From Eucalyptus grandis (Eukaryota > Streptophyta > Magnoliopsida > Myrtales > Myrtaceae), in contig NC_052619.1 of the NCBI RefSeq assembly GCF_016545825.1, positions 33,581,803 through 33,645,802 of the forward strand: DNA of 64,000 bases. Direction: 5' to 3'. Below are positions 35,760 through 48,327 of this stretch, piece by piece (the first letter of the stretch is position 1; the number at the start of each line of letters is the position of its first letter). Both the position numbers and the translations under genes were made by a program. Under the pieces are notes generated by a model that had not been told where the DNA came from, searched no databases, and saw nothing but the letters and a program-made list of their open reading frames with translations.

Positions 35760-38700
35760 TGTCACGCCTCGAACCTCCGAGCATGTGCCTATCCCTCTTT
35801 GGTCGATAAAATTTTGCGACTTTCCTGGACGAGTTGCCGACCCTTTCATTTTATTGCACATACAGAAGCGAAAATAAATCCCCTAACAATAATCATCTCG
35901 GGATAGAAAAGCAGGACATCAATTCACAAAAGCACACTTTTATTAACAACGAGATTTAGGTACAAAATTTAGTTGAAGGCCTACAGAAAGGTCGACTCTC
36001 AAAAGAGGCTGTCCTATGACCTATTTATAGGACACATCCACCGATTTTTTGTACTCCTTCTCCTCCTCAGACATCGGGGCCTTGGTCCTCCACGACCACC
36101 TTCTAAGAACCCGAAAATGGTTATTAAATAACTAGTGAGACAATGTCTCAACAAGTCCATGCTCTAAATCCTGATTAGGGGGGTAATACACCCAGAGGCA
36201 TCCTAACCACTCAATCACGCATTTAGTATAAAGGACTTACCTCGCCTCAGTCCCACCCTGCAGGTTAGTACAAATATCACAGACAACCATACATATATGA
36301 GCAACAATTAAGCTCCAACAACAAGAACGCCACACTCAATCAATCATGCGTTCCTAGTTTTACTCTCGGCATATAGTATGGCCTACTTTCTGCTCGGCGG
36401 TCCTCTGGCATTGTTAGGCATCGTCTCACACAATTGTGCACGGCATCATCACTACGTCAACATCATTCCATAAAGGAGTATTGGTCGATTCTGGACTGGC
36501 ATCCATTGGTAGGGCATCCCATATAGGGTAACGTCCAGCTTAATAGCTCGGGATGGGTTTTCTTAACCAACACACGATCACTCAAAATTAGCCTAGGACA
36601 CCGTGCATTGTACTCAAATATCTCCATTAAAATGGTGAACTTGGCATATTTTCTTCTTATTAGAAATACACATGAAAATCGTCGTGTGTGGGTACACGGT
36701 CAATTCACCTCAGAAGACTGATAGACTTTCTTTTCAAAACTTCACTGGTTTATATAGTATATAAAACCATTTCCGGTGTTTAAAACTCGACACTTGGGAT
36801 TTTATGGATAAATATCAAAATTCACCAATTTCGGAATAATTTACTCAATTTCCAATCAGCAATCAATTTTCACAATTTAACACTCGATTGCAGAAATTAA
36901 TCATACCATTGCAATTAGCACGAAATTCCGGTCACCGACTATCCCGATCTAATTTCCGAAAAATAATTTATAATTAAATAATATCAAAAATTAACTAAGT
37001 AAATCAATTTAATTTCTAAAATACTAACTTAGGCCAAAGTCATTAAATTAAATATCAATACGAACCCAGAAAATTCCCGAACCCCTCTAGATAAATAATA
37101 CAATTTATCTAGGCCTCACTTAATCTAATCTAACCTCCTAACATGCATAATTGCAAATTTAAATTACTAATTTAATTTAACTAACCACCTAATTCCTAAT
37201 TAATTAAATCTAAACACCTCTTAGATGTCATTAGCTTATTAAGAAGAGTTTAGAGTATAAACTCACCGGTTAATTGCGGAAAACGATTCACCGTGACGAC
37301 GGCCGAAATCTGAATTTTCGGAAAAGCATCGGTAGACACTCGGATTGGGCCTAAAACGGGCCCAACAAATCTCAACCCATTTTGAGATTTGTTATAGACT
37401 TGAACTGGGCTTGATCGGGCTTGGGCTTGCTTCTTGGGTTTCAAGGTCGCGGGCTTAGCTGCTGAAAATGGACTGGCTTCAAGAGGGGCTGCTGGAATAT
37501 TTGGGCCGGGCTTTGAAACTACCGTAAGCTTCAAGTGACGCGGGCTTGGGATTTGCTGAATCGGGCTTGCCGAAGTTGGGTTGGACCCACGGGCTGAAGA
37601 CTCAATTAATAGGCTGTCCTCTTGGGCTGCTGCTGCACACGATTTGGGGACATGGAAATCGCTAGCTGGGTCGAAGATGGGCCCAAGTAAGGAAGCAGCA
37701 AGGGTTGCTTCTGGGCGACACACGGACAACGGCTTCGGTGGACGAGCTGCACGAAGGAAAATGGAGGGCGACGTGAGCGTTGTTGCTGCGCAGATTGGAG
37801 ACGTGTGGCGAGAGGCAACTCGCTGGATCCGCCGAGGTGAAGACAATCGTGAGAGGAACACAGGCCGGTGAAACTTGAGTTCGTGGAGGGGCAGCTGGAT
37901 TCGTGGCTGCACAAGGGTTAACAAGGGAGGTTTTTGTGGACGTTGTTGACCAAGGAGACAATTATTAATGGAGGTGGGCGGGCTGGTCGTGGGGAAGAGA
38001 TGGAGACGTGGGGCTGGTTCCTCAGTGGGCTTGGACGCGTGGATGAAAATTCAGAGGAAGATGAGAACAGGAGTAAGCGGCAGAGGCTGCTTGGGTCTTC
38101 GCTTGGGACACCACGGATGGAGGAAAAATGAAGAGCAGGCAGGACCGAATGAAGATGGCTGAAGAAATGAAGAGATGAGGCCAATTGGTTAAAGGAATGA
38201 TTAAAATGTCCCAAGAGTCCAAGCTTCATCCTCTTAATTAAATGCATTGTCCCCCTAATTCTTTCCACAATTTAAATCTCACAATAATATCCAAATTGAA
38301 GTCCAAATTTGCAACCCCATTCCTAATTTCGAATTTCACCAATTTAATTTCAATTTCTTCACTCAATTTCCCAAACTGAGGTCCGATTTCGATGAAGAAA
38401 AATCCTGACAATTTTCTATGAGTCCCCAACACTCAAAGGCTCGGCTTGAAAGTCCAAATTTCCCTTAATTTGGCCTGTCCAAATTTCTACTAATTTTTCG
38501 GCAAAGCCCGAATCGATTTTCCACAAAAATCTCGAAATCTCTGAAATTTTTTCGAAAAATGAGTTGACGTTCCTAAAATAGCTCGTGACACCACAGAACT
38601 TTCAATTTTTGAAATTGAGTTCAAATTCGCGGTTATTTTCAATCCGGTGCGCTTTTAATGTGACCTAGTCTACCGGGTCACTTTTAGGAATTTTTGATGC

Positions 38701-39145
38701 AATTGACCCGTGATCAATTTATCTCGAGTCACAATGTATATTCCCGACACATTGGCGACCCTCGGTTGTCGTAAAAATCTTGAGATTTCAATTACGAGCA
38801 CCGGGTACCAAAATGACATATAAATCGATCTAGTGCCGATCGAGAAGTATTTTGCAATCAGGTGGAATCACCCACACTCTGATCACATATCTCAATCAAA
38901 TCGACCTATCCCCGGTCTATGATCGATTTCTGATGGTGTCGTAATGACCCTTGCAGACCAACACGATCGAGCAGTCGATTCCTGGTCAAATTATCAAGTC
39001 TATTGCATTTAGATTCCTTAATTGCTTCCCCAGATAGTCCAGTTATCTTGTGAGTGATCAGCTCAGAGAATAACACTATCAGCATGTCGATGAAATGCCC
39101 GATTTAGTTAATCGAAAACGAAATCTGAAAATTTAAGTTGTCACA
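35760..39145 (-). mobile_element. Solo LTR of a long-LTR retrotransposon (Ty3/gypsy-like), 3386 bp, TSD TTCCC
   Basis: The segment runs from TGTCACGCC to TTGTCACA and is flanked by a perfect 5-bp TTCCC (35755-35759 and 39146-39150). Its orientation is inferred from the related copy ending at 62570: the shared end (GTATGTGCAATAAAATGAA, then GGCGTGACA) is read on the minus strand here. No PBS, gag or pol lies inside. A GC-rich interior (37300-38170) has overlapping frames on both strands with no recognisable domain. The TTCCC flanks lie inside a second, older insertion (about 35736-39628) of unknown class. Confidence 0.75.
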
Positions 39146-39150
39146 TTCCC

Positions 39151-39628
39151 ACTTTGGACCCTCTAGAGCTCTAGAATTGGGAACCACCTAGAACTACCCG
39201 TTAAGAATCAGTTTCGAAAAATTAGAATTGGGGACCACCCATTGGTTCCACAGACCTACTCAGAAACTGGACCGATGTCCCCACTTTGGAAGAGGCATAA
39301 ACTTGAGAGCGAGAAACAAGATTGAAGGTTGGAGGCAACCAAGACCAAGAGTGATAGAGGGAGTGATGGAGCTGAAAGCGATCAAGAGCGAGAGTGAAAG
39401 ATGGGATCTACGAGGCCGGAGGCCATTGAGAGTGAGATGAGAGAGGCAAGCGAGACCACAAGATGAGTGAGGCAAAAGATAGAGTGATGAAGAGGAAAGC
39501 AGACTAATATTCACTATTTCCAATAAATTGTAATAAGGAATGTGGAATCGGATTAGTCCCTTTAGGAGCAACTAGTCTAGTCTGGTTCAGGGCAATCTTA
39601 GTTCTTTTGCACACCCTTCAAAACTATG
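39151..39628. other. Remainder of the older insertion that hosts the solo LTR
   Basis: Contains CTAGAATTGGGAACCACCTAG and a near repeat AATTGGGGACCACCCATTGG. The left flank of the solo LTR (AGTTCTAAAGTAGGGTTCCC) looks like the reverse complement of its GGGAACCACCTAGAACT. It is absent from the paralogous block near 58410, so it is an insertion; class not determined. Confidence 0.45.
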
Positions 39629-40598
39629 TATAAATAGGTAAGTTAAATTAAATTACCTACTCATTAGTATGGGTCCAAATGGATACCTTTCTTTTCTTGG
39701 ATTAGTAGAAATTTTGTTGGGCAAGGAAGGAAAATGAAATCTTAACCAAAAATGTATGAATTCTAAAAGTTGTTGAATGACACAATTACCCCTCATAGAG
39801 GCAAGCTAGCATTATAAAAGCTTGACTTCTACTAGTACTTTTTGGCCACGCCAAACTCTTTCAATCACTATCTAGTCTATGCTCTAATACTACTCCGGTC
39901 CAAAGCATCAAACAAGTTCTTCAAACATACTGGTTCACCTCTTTGCCCTCTTGTTCTTGTTATAGATGTTGATGTACTCATGAAGTTGTCTGTGAAAAAT
40001 TGATGAAAAACATACATTATTCACATGATTTTGCTTTTCTTAAAAACTGAGCCAAAATATAACATTTTAGGGAATAAAATATGTTCTTTTTGTGAGATTG
40101 AGTGTATGATCTAATTAAGCCTAGTTTGTTTTGTGCCAGTGAACCAACTTTCTTTTCTTTTTTTTTTCTTTCGCATCATCCTCTCTATTGCCTTGGATAG
40201 TTCTTGGAGATTGTTAAACTGAATCATGATGAGCCATGCTCTTTCACTAATCAATTTCGCCAGAAAAAAATTGATTCATCCGTAATTGGTTGGAGCATTT
40301 CTTTGTTATTACCAGAGTTTAGGTTTACTAATAGTCGATTCATGTAGATGTCAAGCAGCATGTTGATGGTTATCTAATATGTCAATTAAGTTTCTGCAGT
40401 TAGAATGACTTCACTTACGTTACAAGAAAGTTTGTTATCCATTAGTTTTTGCAATGCTAGAAATCAAACATAGTATTGACGGCATATCCATTATATTGAA
40501 TGAAGCATTAATAATGTGCAGTCGGAAGATTCTACTAGTTACGTTGCATATCCTGTTCCTCAACTAATGCATCACTCTCCTGTAGATTCTGTTTAAAA
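39629..40598 (+). promoter_or_regulatory. IDM3-like upstream block, copy B, proximal part with TATA box
   Basis: Resumes at TAAGTTAAATTAAATTACC and contains TATAAAAG at 39813-39820, in the same context as the promoters at 24721 and 58592. The leader donor that reads ACAG/GT in the other copies is ACTG/GT here. Confidence 0.65.
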
Positions 40599-41015
40599 AT
40601 GGGTCCACCCGTGAATGCTTTGCAGCACCATCCACCGCTGCTCCTACGGTGAAGGCATGTTGATGAATGACCAGTGCTTTCTCCATTGTTGGAATATACT
40701 TTGGGCCTCATTTCAAAGAGGAAAGGCCACCCCACAAGTTAGCAATGCAGAGAGTATTCGAGAGATTGCCCCAGTACGCTCCCAATCAGCTGGCCCGATC
40801 CAAGTTGATGGTGGCCCAAATGATGCATGCATAGTATTATATACTCAGGAAGGCCAGTCAATTTGTCATAGTGGCCCAGCCTACGTTGCTCAAGATATTT
40901 CGTGACACGATTCCACTTGGAATGCTTGGTCCTGGTAGTAACTACCCCCTCAGTTCATCAACTTCTTTTTGACTGACCTGCACCCTTGTTTGCATGTCGA
41001 ATAGCGATTTGTGTC

Positions 41016-41472
41016 TGTTGGGGATTACTGATTCTCAAAAACAGATTCAATACTAAATCGAACCCCTAAAACAAATGTGAAAGACGAGCCCAAAAACAAA
41101 CATGTATCACCGATGAAAGACACACAACGGAATCAAGCGTACCGTATTATTCACAGATTAAACACCAATGTTGAAGTTCGAGGAAGAATCTAATCCGGGT
41201 CTACCAAGGAGCATACTGTTGGTTCAAGGGGGAGAAAACTTATGTTGGTTTTGGGAGGAGGGAGAAAAGAAAAGAAAAAACGTACGTACGTTGAAAGGGT
41301 ACGTTATTTTTCTTTTCTCTCTTACGTCTTCTCAAAAAGACACATCCCCTCAACGTAACACCTCTTCATATCTCAATCCTTCATCCATGGGCCATTATCT
41401 TGCGGGCCGGGCTTTTAGGCCTAACATGAGCGGACGGACCTTAAGCCCATCATCATACAAATAAAACCATCA
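41016..41472 (-). repeat. Copia LTR (3' LTR in the sense of the element)
   Basis: 457 bp, TGTTGGGGATTACTG to AAACCATCA on the plus strand. The open frame at 41168-41464 lies inside the LTR and is not a gene. Confidence 0.88.
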
Positions 41473-42660
41473 TCTCACACTCGTACGTGGTGGGCCAAAT
41501 AGGATCCTCTTTACCTCTCTGCAACATTCATACCGGTGAATAATCAGTGCGATCATCATACATTGAGAGCTCGTTGACATACATTTGTTAGGAATATATA
41601 GCAGCTCATAATGGGCATCATACTCTGAGTAGATTTAGTATGCAGTACCTTAGATCAATCAATGACATTTATATCTCTTTCTCGATCTCTTTTTAAACAG
41701 TGATATATTGTATTCACAATTATGATTATCCCAAAAACAATCATAATTGGTCGACTAGTGAATACAAAACTAAAATGTGATTCTCCAAATTCGATCTTTC
41801 CCTTTCCTTCAAACTCCAAATTTCAGTTCAGCTTACTTTTTTAGAAATGTCCCATTAGACCGAATCAATTCATGATCATTAACGACATCCTAAGATAGCA
41901 AACACTAAATAGACATCTTGAGAATAAGTATGAGTCATGGGAGCACTAAAATGAGAAAAAAATTTCCTCAAGAGTCTCACACAGTATAAAAGTTGAGATC
42001 AAACTTTTGTCACTCTTATTAGTTTTCTCATGCATACATAGTATGAATACGTATTACGGTATTTAACTCATTTCCCATGGAGCGTATGTCTACACTTTTA
42101 ATACTGTACAGATGATAGTTCAGACATACATAATGTCTAACTTGAGTTCACATATCTACTCATTTACATAATTCATCAGAACTCACAACTGGCATCATAG
42201 ACAAATAAAGTAAAATATGTGGATTATTTTACTTTGGACATAATAAATATTATGTCATCATCTTAACACTTAGTTAATGCGACATATATATTTTAAGCTT
42301 GAGCTCTCGATTATCACCTAAATAATAAGCTTAAAAACCGTATCATCTCTATTTATCACACAGTAAATAGAGGCGATCACCCGTGTGAGTGGACTAATCT
42401 CTTATCTGTCTGACATGCTTTCTTAACTTAATATAATGCACTGAGCATTAAGATGCATAAACGTCAAACAAAGATTCATAGGCATTAATGATGAAAAACA
42501 CAAATTCATTAAATGTGAACACTTTCATGAAAATTACAATATTTAGTATATCAGCCTATATGCAGTCCTAGACATTTTACATGACTACAAAATACATCTC
42601 TAGGTATTGGCTTTGTCATAGGATCTGCTACCATTCTATGTGTAGACATGTATTGTAAGT

Positions 42661-42888
42661 TCATATCTTTTCGTGCAACCATATCTTTGACAAAATTTCT
42701 ATATGTTTGGTCTTGCCATGATATTTTGGATCTTTGGTGTACGCTATTGCTGCTTGGCTATCACAGTTAACCAACAATGAGTCTGCAGTATTCTCAATAA
42801 CACTTAAATGATCCAAAAATCGCTTAAGGCAAACACCTTCTTGTATTGTTGCTAATAATGCCATGAACTCAGCTTCCATCATGGACAA
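42661..42888 (-). pseudogene. Copia RNase H segment
   Basis: Contains the catalytic neighbourhood EAEFMALLATIQEG, NCDSQAAIAYTKDPKYHGKT and KHIEI. It belongs with the RT segment at 42916-43773; a stop and frame break separates the two. Confidence 0.85.
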
Positions 42889-42915
42889 GGCTATACACGT
42901 TTGTTTCTTATTGCC

Positions 42916-43773
42916 TCAACATATGATGCCATTATTCAGTAAAAAAACAAATTCATAGGTAGATTTCCTTTCATCTAAATCTTCTCTGCAATCAGCATTT
43001 AAATATCCTACAAGTCGCAGATCATTTCCTTGGTGATTCAGTTTATAATCAGCAGTTCCCTTCAGATACCTCAATATTCTTTTAACAGCCTTCCAATATA
43101 CTTGACCTGGATTGGATTGGTATCTACTCACCATTCCAACTGCAAAACATATGTCAGGTCTTGTACACATCATAGCATACATCAAGCATCCCACAACACT
43201 AGCATAGGGAACATGTTTTATTTGTTCATTTTCTTGTGGAGTCCTTGAACACAGTCTATGGCTCAATCCTTCACCTTTTGCAATAGGAATATCAATGGGT
43301 TTACAATCTTGCACACGAAATCGTTCAAGAACCTTATTAATGTATGTTTCTTGCGAAAGAGATAATGACCTCTTCGAACGATCTCTTGAAATCTTAACTC
43401 CAAGATTGTATGCAGCCTCACCCATATCTTTTATCTCAAAGTTGGAAGATAACCAACTCTTCACAGTATTAACAAACTCCATATTGCTTCCGGCAATTAG
43501 TATATCATCAATATATAATGATATGATCACAAATTGATATTTGAATCTTTTGATATATACACAATGATCCTCATCTATCATTGTAAAATCATATGCCACT
43601 ATAGCATTATGAAAATGTATATACCATTGTCTCGATGATTGCTTAAGGCCATATATCGATCTCAAAAATCGACATACCTTTTCTTCTTGGCCTTTCATTA
43701 TGAAACCAGCAGGTTGTTCCATATATATTTCTTTATCTAATTCTCTATTGAGAAAAGTAGTCTTTACATCCAT
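42916..43773 (-). pseudogene. Copia reverse transcriptase segment
   Basis: A 285-residue open stretch. It starts at MDVKTTFLNRELDKEIYMEQ, keeps the palm motif LYIDDILIAG (YIDD instead of the usual YVDD), LSLSQETYINKVLERF and PYASVVGCLMYAMMCTRPDI. The fingers region upstream is out of frame. Confidence 0.9.
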
Positions 43774-44055
43774 TTAATGTTATTCAAGATCCATACTTGC
43801 CACTATTGCCAGAATAATGCGAATTGAAGTAAATCTCACTACTGGAGAAAATGTTTCTTCATAATCAATTCATTCCTGTTAATTATACCCCTTCGCCACA
43901 AGGCGAGCTTTATGCATTTCTATCGAGCCATCAGCTTTACACTTTATTTTGAGAATCCATTTATTCTCAATAGCTTTGCATCATTTTGGAAGACCAACCA
44001 ATTCCCAAACATGGTTTGACTTCATTGACTCCATCTTCTCTTCTATTGCATGAAT

Positions 44056-44487
44056 CTATTTTTCCTTACTAGGGAAATTTAGAGTCTCATTAATATTTCT
44101 TGGCTCATCCTCATCTTGTGGAGCAACCATAAAAGTTTCCCCTTCAATGTCAAAACATCGACAGGGAATACTTTTGCGACTTGTTCGCTGTATGGGAGAT
44201 AATATACTTTGCATATCACTCCCCATTATGCTCCCACTCAGATTAAATAATGATGATATCGTCTCATCATGTGGTTGTAATTGAGAGTTAGTTGAATTAA
44301 ATTCATCACTTCTCATGTTACTCCCACTTGGACGAACTCCACTAAATTCATTATCTGGATTCAAGGTTTCAAATAGGGAGTAGTCCTCACTTATTTCATC
44401 ATTTTTAGGAAAATCATTCTTTAAGAATATGACATCTCGTGATTCAAACTCAGTTATATTTCCACTTTCCTGCTCACTTATAAACAC
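44056..44487 (-). pseudogene. Copia spacer between integrase and reverse transcriptase
   Basis: An acidic, low-conservation segment (start FISEQESGNITEFESRDVIF). The plus-strand reading is meaningless. Position between integrase and RT is as expected for copia pol. Confidence 0.65.
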
Positions 44488-44656
44488 ATACCCTTTCGAG
44501 TGTTCAGAGTATCTTATGAAAATACTATTTTTTCCTTTGGGACCCAGTTTCCAAAATTTATGGGAGGACTCATGAGTATAGGCAGCATAACCCCAAGGCT
44601 TAAGAAGAACTTACCCATAACTCATATAGAGTGGAAGTAACTGATTTGGAAGGCAC

Positions 44657-45085
44657 TCAGTTAAGTATATAGGCAGCTGTTAACAAAGCATCACTCCAAA
44701 AAGTGATAAATAAGTTAGCATGTGTCATCATTGACCTAACCATCTCTAGAAGGGTTCTATTTCTTCTTTCCGTAACACTATTTTGTTGAGGAGTATAAGG
44801 AATAGACAACTGTCTTTCTATTCCTTTTTCATCACATAACTTTCTGAACTCATCAGATAAATATTCACGACCTCGATCGGATCTCAATACTTTTATTTTC
44901 TTGTCTAATTGATTTTCTACCAAGTTCATAAACTTTTTTAAACAACTCAATGCTTCAGATTTATGAGAAATCAAATAGACATATCCGAATTGAGTATAAT
45001 CATTTATAAATGTGATGAAATAAACAGCCACATGCCTTCCTCTCACATTCATTGGACCACAGACGTCCGAATGTATTAAATGCAA
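44657..45085 (-). pseudogene. Copia integrase core
   Basis: The DDE triad context is visible: HSDVCGP, then LRSDRGREYLS, then TERRNRTLLEM. PYTPQQNSVTERRNRT is the usual copia signature. A frame break joins it to the pre-integrase part. Confidence 0.9.
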
Positions 45086-45091
45086 AAGAAA

Positions 45092-45517
45092 TTAAGCTCT
45101 TTTCCCTTTTCCAAATGGTTTTCTTGTTATTTTCCCTACTAGGCAATGCTCACATATGGGTAAATCGACTTTTTCAATGTTACCCAACAAGCCTTCTTTG
45201 ATTAGTCTATTCATACGTTGTTGGCCAATATGACCAAGTTTAGCATGCCACACATTCACATCATTATCATATGAAGTAGAAGACGTGAAAATGGAATAAC
45301 AAACATTGATATCACCACAATCAACATTTTGTACAATAAAACCATCTAGAAAATGACCACAACCATAGTAGTTTGTATCTAAATACAAATCTACACCGCT
45401 ATTATGGAAGTTCACATTAAAACCAAGCTTAACCAACACCAAAACATACATTAAATTTCGACGAATCTCTGGAGTATATAAAATATCATGTAGGAACAAA
45501 GTGCGTCCACCACACAT
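45092..45517 (-). pseudogene. Copia gag-pre-integrase and zinc-binding HHCC region
   Basis: Contains NVWHAKLGHIGQQRMNRLIK and LPICEHCLVGKITRKPF, the H-H-C-C zinc site in front of integrase. The upstream part covers the end of the protease region. Confidence 0.85.
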
Positions 45518-45734
45518 GTTCAGTTGAAAGGTGCTAATTCCTTTTACTTCTGCTCTGGAGTTATTTCCTACATAGATCTACTTATTTCCAGTTGGTACTC
45601 GTTGAAATTCAACGAAGGATTCTCTATCCTTCGCTACATGGTATGTTGCTCTTGAATCTATAGTCCACAAAGGATTAGATTCAGCTAAGAATATAGAACT
45701 TGACACTTAGCAAAGTTCTTAGTAGTACAAGGAG

Positions 45735-46900
45735 TGAGTACCTTTTTTGACTCATGACAGTCGCGAGCATAGTGACCCTTTTGGTCACAGTTATAACACT
45801 TCACCCTTGAAATATTCTTTACTCAAGGATGTTTTCCTCTCTTATGTTGGTCAGCTCTTGGTTTCTTGCAAGAAGAACTTGATCCTTTGCATTTCTACAT
45901 ATTAAACGAATCAATATGCTTGTGCTTAGAGCTCGAAGCTCCTTATGAGCTGGAAGCAATATAGCAAATGTGTGTTTCCTTCTCAAATGCCTTGAGGCAG
46001 TCCCCTGCTAGCTCAAGGTGGTGCACAACATCCTCAAGTTCTTCCATAACATGGTCAAGAGTTTCTAGTGCTCCTTACTTTTCAAGCACATATTAAATTT
46101 TCATATTCAATATTTCACAATTTTCGCCGTTCATTTTGTCTTCTTTGTTCAAATCAGTAATTATGTTCTTAGTTGCCGAAGCCATCAATCTGAACATATC
46201 AGACACATATGCACGAATTATTAATGCCTATCATTTATGCATCCATTTTGCACAGGCCCATCATATTAATGAATAATTTTAAGTAAGGTTTCAGAATCAA
46301 AAGGTCATTATGTTTCTAATCATCATCCAAAAAATTGTAACTTGAAACTATCATTAATATAATATTCTATGCAAAATAAGTTCAGCAAAGTCACTAAAAC
46401 TTTCTTGAACTTCCCACAACTAATTGTAAATTAACATATTAATTTACAACAATAAATAACATTGAACTATCAATAATTAAACATGTCCATTACACTAAGT
46501 AATATATCCAGAGGAAAATATCAACATGGAAGGAGATATTAACACCTAAAAATCATCTCAGACTAATCTAAAAAATAAATAGGGAAAGTCTTTTCTAATC
46601 TATCAGTAAAATTCTCTAAGAAATCTGAAGGCACATTGGCCAATCACGAAAAAAAATTTGGAGAGCTCTCATGCCACCTCCAAGGCGCATTCACTCTGCG
46701 CCATGTGGCACTCATCCAAAGGGTTGAAGTTTTGGTTAACTCTATCCTATAGGACTCTCTTACAAAAATTACCGTAACCTCATAAAATCCGGGACCACAT
46801 TGACCTCCCATAGGCGATCTAACACTGCTTGCCATTCAAGTGGAAGAGTGTTAATTAAAGCCGGCACATTCTCAAAATCCAACATAGGATAACTATTTCA
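45735..46900 (-). pseudogene. Copia gag remnants with zinc knuckle
   Basis: VKCYNCDQKGHYARDC (CX2CX4HX4C) is encoded near 45812-45760 on the minus strand. Further upstream, DFENVPALINTLPLEWQAVL near 46880-46820 is gag-like. Frame breaks are frequent between the pieces. Confidence 0.7.
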
Positions 46901-47229
46901 GATGATTTCTTGTATCATATGATTGACCCTGACCATGTGTAATACTACATCACTGTCATTCCACCAATAATTAGCTAACTCTGTCATTAGCCCTTTAAGT
47001 CTTGCATTTTCTTCATCCGTTCTAAAAAATGCAGGTATGCGTGCATAACGCATCATAGTTTCTGCAACAAATGTAGAACGAAAAGGGATTACATATAATC
47101 CACAATGAACAAAAGGGAAAATACATAATTTTCCATAGTTCATGCAACAAATACAGAATTAAAAAAAAGGGATTAGTTATAATCCACAATAAACAAAAAT
47201 TGGAAAATACAAAATTTTCCTCTTTTTTT

Positions 47230-47868
47230 TTTTGGTCGGTCAATGCCGGTCAATGGTGGTCAACTCCAGTCAACGGTCAACGGATGACTGGGTCGAGTCA
47301 ACATGCCTATGGGTCGGGTCAAACGAGTTCGGTCAACGGGTCAAAGGTGGTCAACAGTCAATGAGTCGAGTTGACGGCCGTCGAGTCGGGTTGAATCAGG
47401 TCGGGCCGGTCGGGCCGGTTGGACCGGGTCGGACCGGTCTAAACAGATGGGCTGGATCGACGAATCAGCGCACGTGCCGCGCGCATGCGCGGGCTGACGT
47501 CACGTAGACGTTAGCTGGCGCGTGCGCGGCACGCACTTGGCTTCCGCACGTGTGTCGCACGCGCCTGGGAAACGAATCGGCGTGTGCGTCGCACGCGCTC
47601 GGTAGAGACTGAATCGGCTGCGCATGGCGGCGCGTCCGGCGGCAATCCGCCAGTCGTTTTTCTCGTATCGACAAGAGCTTCAACCCTGCGCTATCAAAAA
47701 CGAATTTTGACTTGCAGAAAATCACAAAATAACGTGAACAGTATGCAGGTGTTAGGTTTTTCTGTCGCCGATTGACCGGCAGCGGCTTTTCTCAAATTTC
47801 GACCACAAAAAATAATTCAATAACATAAAAAGGGAACCGGGAAACATGAACTACGGCTCTGATACCAA
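47230..47868 (-). other. Copia untranslated leader with primer-binding site
   Basis: The PBS is at 47856-47867. The adjoining leader is GC-rich and at 47235-47420 packed with GGTCAAC/GGTCGGG-type short repeats, unlike the AT-rich pol region. Confidence 0.6.
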
Positions 47869-48327
47869 TGTTGAGGATTAATGATTCTCAAAAACGGATT
47901 CGACACTAAATCGAACCCCTAAAACAAATGCGGAAGACGAGCCCAAAAACAAACATGTATCATCGATCAAGGACACACCACGGAATCGAGCGTACCTTAG
48001 TATCCACAGATTAAACACCAACGTTGAAGTTCGAGGAAGAATATGATCCGGGTCTACCAAGGAGCGTACTGTTGGTTCAAGGGGGAGAAAACTTACGTTG
48101 GTTTTGGGAGGAGGGAGAAAAGAAAACAAAAAACGTACGTACATTGAAAGGATACGTTCCCTTTTTCTTTTCTCTCTTACGTCTTCTCCAAAAGACACAT
48201 CCCCTCAACGTAACACCTCTTCATATCTCAACCCTTCATCAATGGGCCCTTATCTTGTGGGCCGGGCTTTTAGGCCCAACATGGGCGGACGGACCTTAAG
48301 CCCATCATCATACAAATAAAACCATCA
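47869..48327 (-). repeat. Copia LTR (5' LTR in the sense of the element)
   Basis: 459 bp, TGTTGAGGATTAATG to AAACCATCA on the plus strand, next to the primer-binding site. The open frames at 47878-48319 lie inside the LTR. Confidence 0.88.

Larger units (their letters stand above)
41016..48327 (-). mobile_element. Ty1/copia retrotransposon, two LTRs, about 7.3 kb, degenerate
   Basis: LTRs at 41016-41472 and 47869-48327 run from TGTTG to CCATCA. The flanking 5-mers GTGTC (41011-41015) and GTGGC (48328-48332) are a target duplication with one later change. The coding direction is minus: just inside the LTR at 47869 lies TGGTATCAGAGC (47856-47867, minus strand), the initiator-Met tRNA primer site. 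Domains follow in copia order: gag with zinc knuckle, gag-pre-integrase, integrase, reverse transcriptase, RNase H. Frame breaks separate the pieces, so the copy is not autonomous. The LTR pair differs at roughly one position in ten over the first 150 bases by eye, which suggests an old insertion. Confidence 0.92.

Noticed and set aside
37250..38268. Gene in the GC-rich part of the solo LTR
   Set aside because: Several overlapping frames exist on both strands with no domain; the segment is inside a bounded LTR.
47450..47780. Palindromic CGCGCATGCGCG and TGACGTCA as regulatory sites of a host gene
   Set aside because: They are in the copia leader, with no host gene nearby.
41016..48327. Two separate genes on either side of the copia element
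   Set aside because: The flanks join exactly into one IDM3-like exon when compared with F1 and F5, so it is one gene interrupted.
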